Below, piece by piece: positions 60,983 through 64,000 of a DNA stretch of 64,000 bases. Source of the DNA: Chryseotalea sp. WA131a (lineage in GTDB: Bacteria; Bacteroidota; Bacteroidia; Cytophagales; Cyclobacteriaceae); NCBI GenBank assembly GCA_025370075.1, contig CP073016.1, forward strand, positions 1,674,001 through 1,738,000, read 5' to 3'. The position numbers were made by a program, and so were the translations under genes. The stretch's first letter is position 1. Each line of letters opens with the position of its first letter. A model generated the notes under the pieces. The model did not search any database. It was not told the DNA's origin and was given only the letters and a program-made list of their open reading frames with translations.

Positions 60983-61612
60983 TCAATTCAAGCCCTTCAA
61001 CAACAAATCAATATTCTTTCGAAAGAAATTCTTCGCGGGGCTGATTTGGTTGATATGCATGGTGATGATCGACCCATAAAAAATAGAAAGCAGTTGATTG
61101 CTGATATCACGTGTGGAAGTAGTGCGGGTAATTTCTTTTTTGAAGATTGCCTCCAGCACAAACTTCTCCATCATCTGATCAAGCGATTGGATTTCCGTTT
61201 GCTGAATATTCTTAAAATCAGGAAAAAGAAAATTCTTTTCTTCGGGCTTCAGTGGAAAGGGTTTGGGCGAGCGATTCATATCGGCCAAATAGCCAACTAA
61301 GGTTAAAATAATCCCCGGGTTTCGTTCGTAATCTTCGCTAAGCTTATCAAACAGGTAATATACTCCCGCCATGCCTTCACGCGATTTCTCTTGCAATTCC
61401 ACCGATCTGCGCAAGCACCAAACACGGAAATAGTAAAGAACAATATCTTCTTTTTGAGGGAAGTATTTAAACAACGTGACTTTAGAGATTTTGCATTTCC
61501 GACAGATTTCGTCCACATGCAAATCGGCAAACGGTCGGGTGCCAATTAATTTTACAGTATGCTCTAAAATAACCAATTTTAAGCGAGCCGCCTTTTCTTT
61601 CCTTAAATTCAT
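60983..61612 (-). CDS. TetR/AcrR-family transcriptional regulator
   Basis: 209 residues. The N-terminal helix-turn-helix is typical: IGTRPFADLHVDEICRKCKISKVTLFKYFPQKEDIVLYY (about 22-61). The C-terminal ligand-binding domain is helical. It probably represses a nearby or distant gene in response to a small molecule. It is divergent from gamma-glutamyltransferase with a 56-nt gap, the classic layout for control of that gene, though no operator palindrome was evident there. Confidence 0.85.
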   Translation of the reverse strand: MNLRKEKAARLKLVILEHTVKLIGTRPFADLHVDEICRKCKISKVTLFKYFPQKEDIVLYYFRVWCLRRSVELQEKSREGMAGVYYLFDKLSEDYERNPGIILTLVGYLADMNRSPKPFPLKPEEKNFLFPDFKNIQQTEIQSLDQMMEKFVLEAIFKKEITRTTSTRDISNQLLSIFYGSIITMHINQISPAKNFFRKNIDLLLKGLN

Positions 61613-61668
61613 GTAAAAAGTTCGCTTTGAAATAATACATTTAAGTTCTAAAACCCAAAACCTATTCT

Positions 61669-63369
61669 ATGAATCGCCTCATTTTACTATCAATGGCAGC
61701 GTTACTCTTTTGTTGCCAACCTAACAATAAAAAACCAGAACGCATTACAGGGCTTATTGCCGATTCAGCCATGGTTGTTTCCGCACATCCATTGGCATCG
61801 CAAGTAGGCAGCCAGATCATAAGAAATGGAGGCAATGCCGTTGATGCAGCCATTGCTACACAGTTTGCATTGGCAGTAGTTTTCCCCGCAGCCGGCAATA
61901 TTGGGGGTGGTGGTTTTATGGTGATCCGGTTGAAGGATGGTTCGGTTGCCACGCTCGACTTTCGCGAGAAAGCACCTGCCGCGGCATCAACTAACATGTA
62001 CCTCGACAAAGAAGGCAACGTAATTCCGGATCTGAGCACGCTGGGACATTTGGCCTCCGGTGTGCCGGGATCAGTTGACGGCATGGTAGAAGCACACCAA
62101 AAATATGGCTCCCTTCCGTGGAAGGAATTGGTGCAACCCGCGATTGACTTGGCGCGAAATGGATTCACCCTTACCGATCGCGAAGCCAATTGGTTTAACC
62201 AAGCCAAAGAAAAGTTAGCAAAGTACAACACCCAAGCACCCTCGTGGTTGCTGAAAGACAAATGGGTGAAAGGTGATTCTATTAAATGGCTGGATCTGTC
62301 TTCTACATTAGAACGAATTCGCGACAATGGCCGCGCTGGTTTTTACGAAGGCAAAACAGCCGAAGACGTAGTGGCCGAAATGAGAAGAGGAAAAGGCCTC
62401 ATTACACTAGAGGATCTCAAAAATTATAAATCTACTTGGCGTGAACCGATTGTGGCCAACTACAAAGAATACAAAATCATTTCCATGCCCCCTTCCTCAA
62501 GTGGCGGCATCTGTTTGCTTCAGCTTCTAAAATCAATCGAACCTTATCCAATTAAAGAGTGGGGAGTAAATTCCGTAAAGGTTACGCATTTAATGGTTGA
62601 AGCCGAGCGCAGGGTTTTTGCCGACCGAGCAACTTTCTTAGGCGATCCTGATTTTTTTAAAGTTCCAATAAACCAAATGTTAGACGATCAGTATGTAATG
62701 GATCGGATGAGTACGTTCAGTCCTAAAAAAGCAACACTTAGTTCAGATGTGAAAGCAGGAAAAATTCCTGGCTATGAATCTGAAGAAACTACACATTTTT
62801 CGATTGTGGATACTCAAGGAAATGCAGTGGCAGTAACCACTACGTTAAACGGATGGTTTGGGTCTTTTGTGGTGGTAGATGGATCCGGATTCTTCATGAA
62901 CAACGAAATGGACGACTTCAGTGTGAAGCCGGGAGTGCCCAATATGTACGGTGCCGTTGGCGCAGAGGCAAATAAAATTGAGCCCAATAAGAGAATGCTC
63001 AGTGCCATGACCCCAACCATCGTAGAGAAAGACGGAAAGTTATTAATGGTAGTGGGCTCACCCGGTGGCACAAAAATTATTACGGCCGTGTTCCAAACGA
63101 TTGTAAATGTGCTGGAACACCAAATGACCATGCAAGAAGCAGTCAATTCAAAACGAATTCATTCGCAATGGTTGCCAGACGCCATCTTACCCGAAAAAGG
63201 TGCTTTGACTGAAAAAGATAGTTTGACCTTGGCAGGCATGGGGCATAAATTCGCTTACATAAAAGGCACTGGCTTTGGGCGAGTAAATGCAATTTTAGTT
63301 TTGCCCAACGGAAAATTGGAAGGTGCAGCCGACTATAACCGTGGCGATGACACAGCCGTAGGGTATTGA
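61669..63369 (+). CDS. ggt: gamma-glutamyltransferase, lipoprotein
   Basis: 566-residue Ntn-hydrolase that cleaves glutathione and gamma-glutamyl compounds. A short signal ends in FCC (lipobox-like, Cys about 15), so it is likely an envelope lipoprotein. The proenzyme splits before Thr374 in EETTHFSIVD, giving a large and a small subunit. Further motifs are GGNAVDAAIATQFALAVVFPAAGNIGGGGFMVI, DFREKAP, PPSSSGG, and GSPGGTKIITAV. It is divergent from the TetR-type regulator. Confidence 0.94.
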   Translation: MNRLILLSMAALLFCCQPNNKKPERITGLIADSAMVVSAHPLASQVGSQIIRNGGNAVDAAIATQFALAVVFPAAGNIGGGGFMVIRLKDGSVATLDFREKAPAAASTNMYLDKEGNVIPDLSTLGHLASGVPGSVDGMVEAHQKYGSLPWKELVQPAIDLARNGFTLTDREANWFNQAKEKLAKYNTQAPSWLLKDKWVKGDSIKWLDLSSTLERIRDNGRAGFYEGKTAEDVVAEMRRGKGLITLEDLKNYKSTWREPIVANYKEYKIISMPPSSSGGICLLQLLKSIEPYPIKEWGVNSVKVTHLMVEAERRVFADRATFLGDPDFFKVPINQMLDDQYVMDRMSTFSPKKATLSSDVKAGKIPGYESEETTHFSIVDTQGNAVAVTTTLNGWFGSFVVVDGSGFFMNNEMDDFSVKPGVPNMYGAVGAEANKIEPNKRMLSAMTPTIVEKDGKLLMVVGSPGGTKIITAVFQTIVNVLEHQMTMQEAVNSKRIHSQWLPDAILPEKGALTEKDSLTLAGMGHKFAYIKGTGFGRVNAILVLPNGKLEGAADYNRGDDTAVGY

Positions 63370-63445
63370 TTTTTATACTAAGATTTAAAAAGCAGACTAG
63401 TGAGTATTTCCCCAAATAAAATATCTTCGCGCCAACTTTTAAATT

Positions 63446-64000
63446 ATGAGCCAACCCGATTTACAAAAACTTAAAGGACTAGCTAGCCAAATACGAAGAG
63501 ACATCGTTCGAATGGTGCATGCGTGCCAAAGCGGCCACCCCGGTGGCTCACTAGGCTGTGCAGATTACTTTGTGGCCTTGTATTTTCATCACCTACAACA
63601 CACTACCAAGTTCTCAATGGATGGAAACGGTGAGGATTTATTCTTTCTCTCCAACGGACACATTTCACCCGTTTGGTACTCTACACTGGCTAGGGCTGGC
63701 TATTTTGATGTAAAAGAACTTTCAACTTTTAGGTTTTTGAATTCACGCTTGCAGGGGCATCCTGCCACGCACGAACATTTACCCGGCATCCGCGTAGCAT
63801 CAGGTTCTTTGGGGCAAGGTTTATCGGTAGCAATTGGAGCAGCGCAAGCAAAAAAACTGAACAAAGACAATCATTTGATTTATGTTTTAATGGGGGATGG
63901 CGAACAACAAGAAGGGCAAGTATGGGAAGCGGCCATGTATGCCGCACATAACAAAATCGACAATGTGATTGCCACCATTGACTACAACGGCCAACAGATT
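63446..64000 (+). CDS. transketolase N-terminal part, truncated by the window edge
   Basis: 185 residues seen. The thiamine-diphosphate (PP) domain blocks are ARG-like: SGHPGGSLGCADYFVALYF, FFLSNGHISPVWYSTLARAGYF, LQGHPATHEHLPGIRVASGSLGQGLSVAIGAAQAKK, and the GDG motif VLMGDGEQQEGQVWEAAM. A two-gene (split) transketolase is common in Bacteroidota, and the short start (SQPDLQKLKGLASQIRRDIVRMVHACQSGHPGG) fits the N-terminal subunit. The pentose-phosphate pathway enzyme moves two-carbon units between sugars. The C-terminal subunit gene is expected just outside. Confidence 0.92.
   Translation, partial: MSQPDLQKLKGLASQIRRDIVRMVHACQSGHPGGSLGCADYFVALYFHHLQHTTKFSMDGNGEDLFFLSNGHISPVWYSTLARAGYFDVKELSTFRFLNSRLQGHPATHEHLPGIRVASGSLGQGLSVAIGAAQAKKLNKDNHLIYVLMGDGEQQEGQVWEAAMYAAHNKIDNVIATIDYNGQQI

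Noticed and set aside
61613..61668. TetR operator between the regulator and gamma-glutamyltransferase
   Set aside because: No convincing palindrome was seen, and the TTTG and TACATTTA boxes there are only 6 nt apart.
61662..62327. Long minus-strand open frame of 221 codons opposite gamma-glutamyltransferase
   Set aside because: It lies entirely within a well-supported gene whose catalytic motifs are all in the plus frame; the antisense translation is Ser/Ala/Pro-rich and matches no family.
1..64000. CRISPR arrays, tRNA or rRNA genes, prophage
   Set aside because: No regularly spaced direct repeats with unique spacers, no cloverleaf with a GTTCRA-type T-loop and no phage structural genes were recognised by eye; a tRNA scan would be the decisive check.

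Overview
This window looks like chromosomal DNA of a gliding-type Bacteroidota, most likely order Cytophagales (inferred from gene content, not from a marker gene). The signs are a serine peptidase with a type IX secretion sorting domain, a CarboxypepD_reg/TonB-dependent receptor, promoters with the Bacteroidota -33 TTTG / -7 TAnnTTTG form, many short-leader genes without Shine-Dalgarno sites, and lipoproteins with classical lipoboxes. No rRNA, tRNA, CRISPR array or prophage was recognised.

Layout. 1-9.2 kb: partial trmH, a GH1 glycosidase, an OmpA-like protein, a ureohydrolase, two ABC ATPases, an M28 lipoprotein peptidase, an SPFH protein and an AbiEii-type toxin/antitoxin pair whose toxin is frameshifted. 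9.2-20.3 kb: a large BNR-repeat protein, an acyltransferase, a T9SS subtilase, a SWIB protein with a histone-H1-like tail, a DEAD-box helicase, a cold-shock protein and a GH53 galactanase. 20.3-25 kb: a serine hydrolase and the transglutaminase / alpha-E / ATP-grasp trio. 25-28.4 kb: a damaged stretch with a gene split by an in-frame TAG, a DUF1287 gene broken at a homopolymer, and an MFS transporter with four apparent indels. 28.4-31.3 kb: Na+/sugar symporter plus galactokinase. 31.4-42.5 kb: a response regulator, an FtsX-type permease, a Uma2 nuclease, YfhO, a C5-epimerase-like protein, a DsrE-like/TauE/MoaA operon, and divergent moaD-moaE. 42.5-43.7 kb: a REP-associated transposase bracketed by GC-rich palindromes. 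43.7-50.7 kb: the sufB-(NTase)-sufC-sufD-sufS-sufE-DUF59 operon and a bacilliredoxin. 50.8-56.6 kb: an atypical disulfide-reductase-fold flavoprotein, a histidine-kinase relic, a PAP2 phosphatase, riboflavin synthase and an M20 amidohydrolase. 56.9-60.7 kb: a small self-contained regulon of membrane protein, winged-helix regulator, TPR protein and TonB receptor. 60.8-64 kb: a small lipoprotein, a TetR regulator, gamma-glutamyltransferase and partial transketolase.

Three signals stand out. (1) The two promoters of the 56.9-60.7 kb cluster carry the same operator at the same place relative to the -33 and -7 boxes, which points to autoregulation by the winged-helix protein. (2) At least nine intergenic spacers hold imperfect hairpins or one-sided arrays built from a degenerate word of about 7 nt (8-9 nt at two loci); the word differs from locus to locus. 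(3) The RAYT gene sits directly between two palindromes with identical arms, and a third palindrome nearby has compensating arm changes.

Coordinates of motifs were read by eye. Family names come from recognised motifs and remembered family members, not from database searches.
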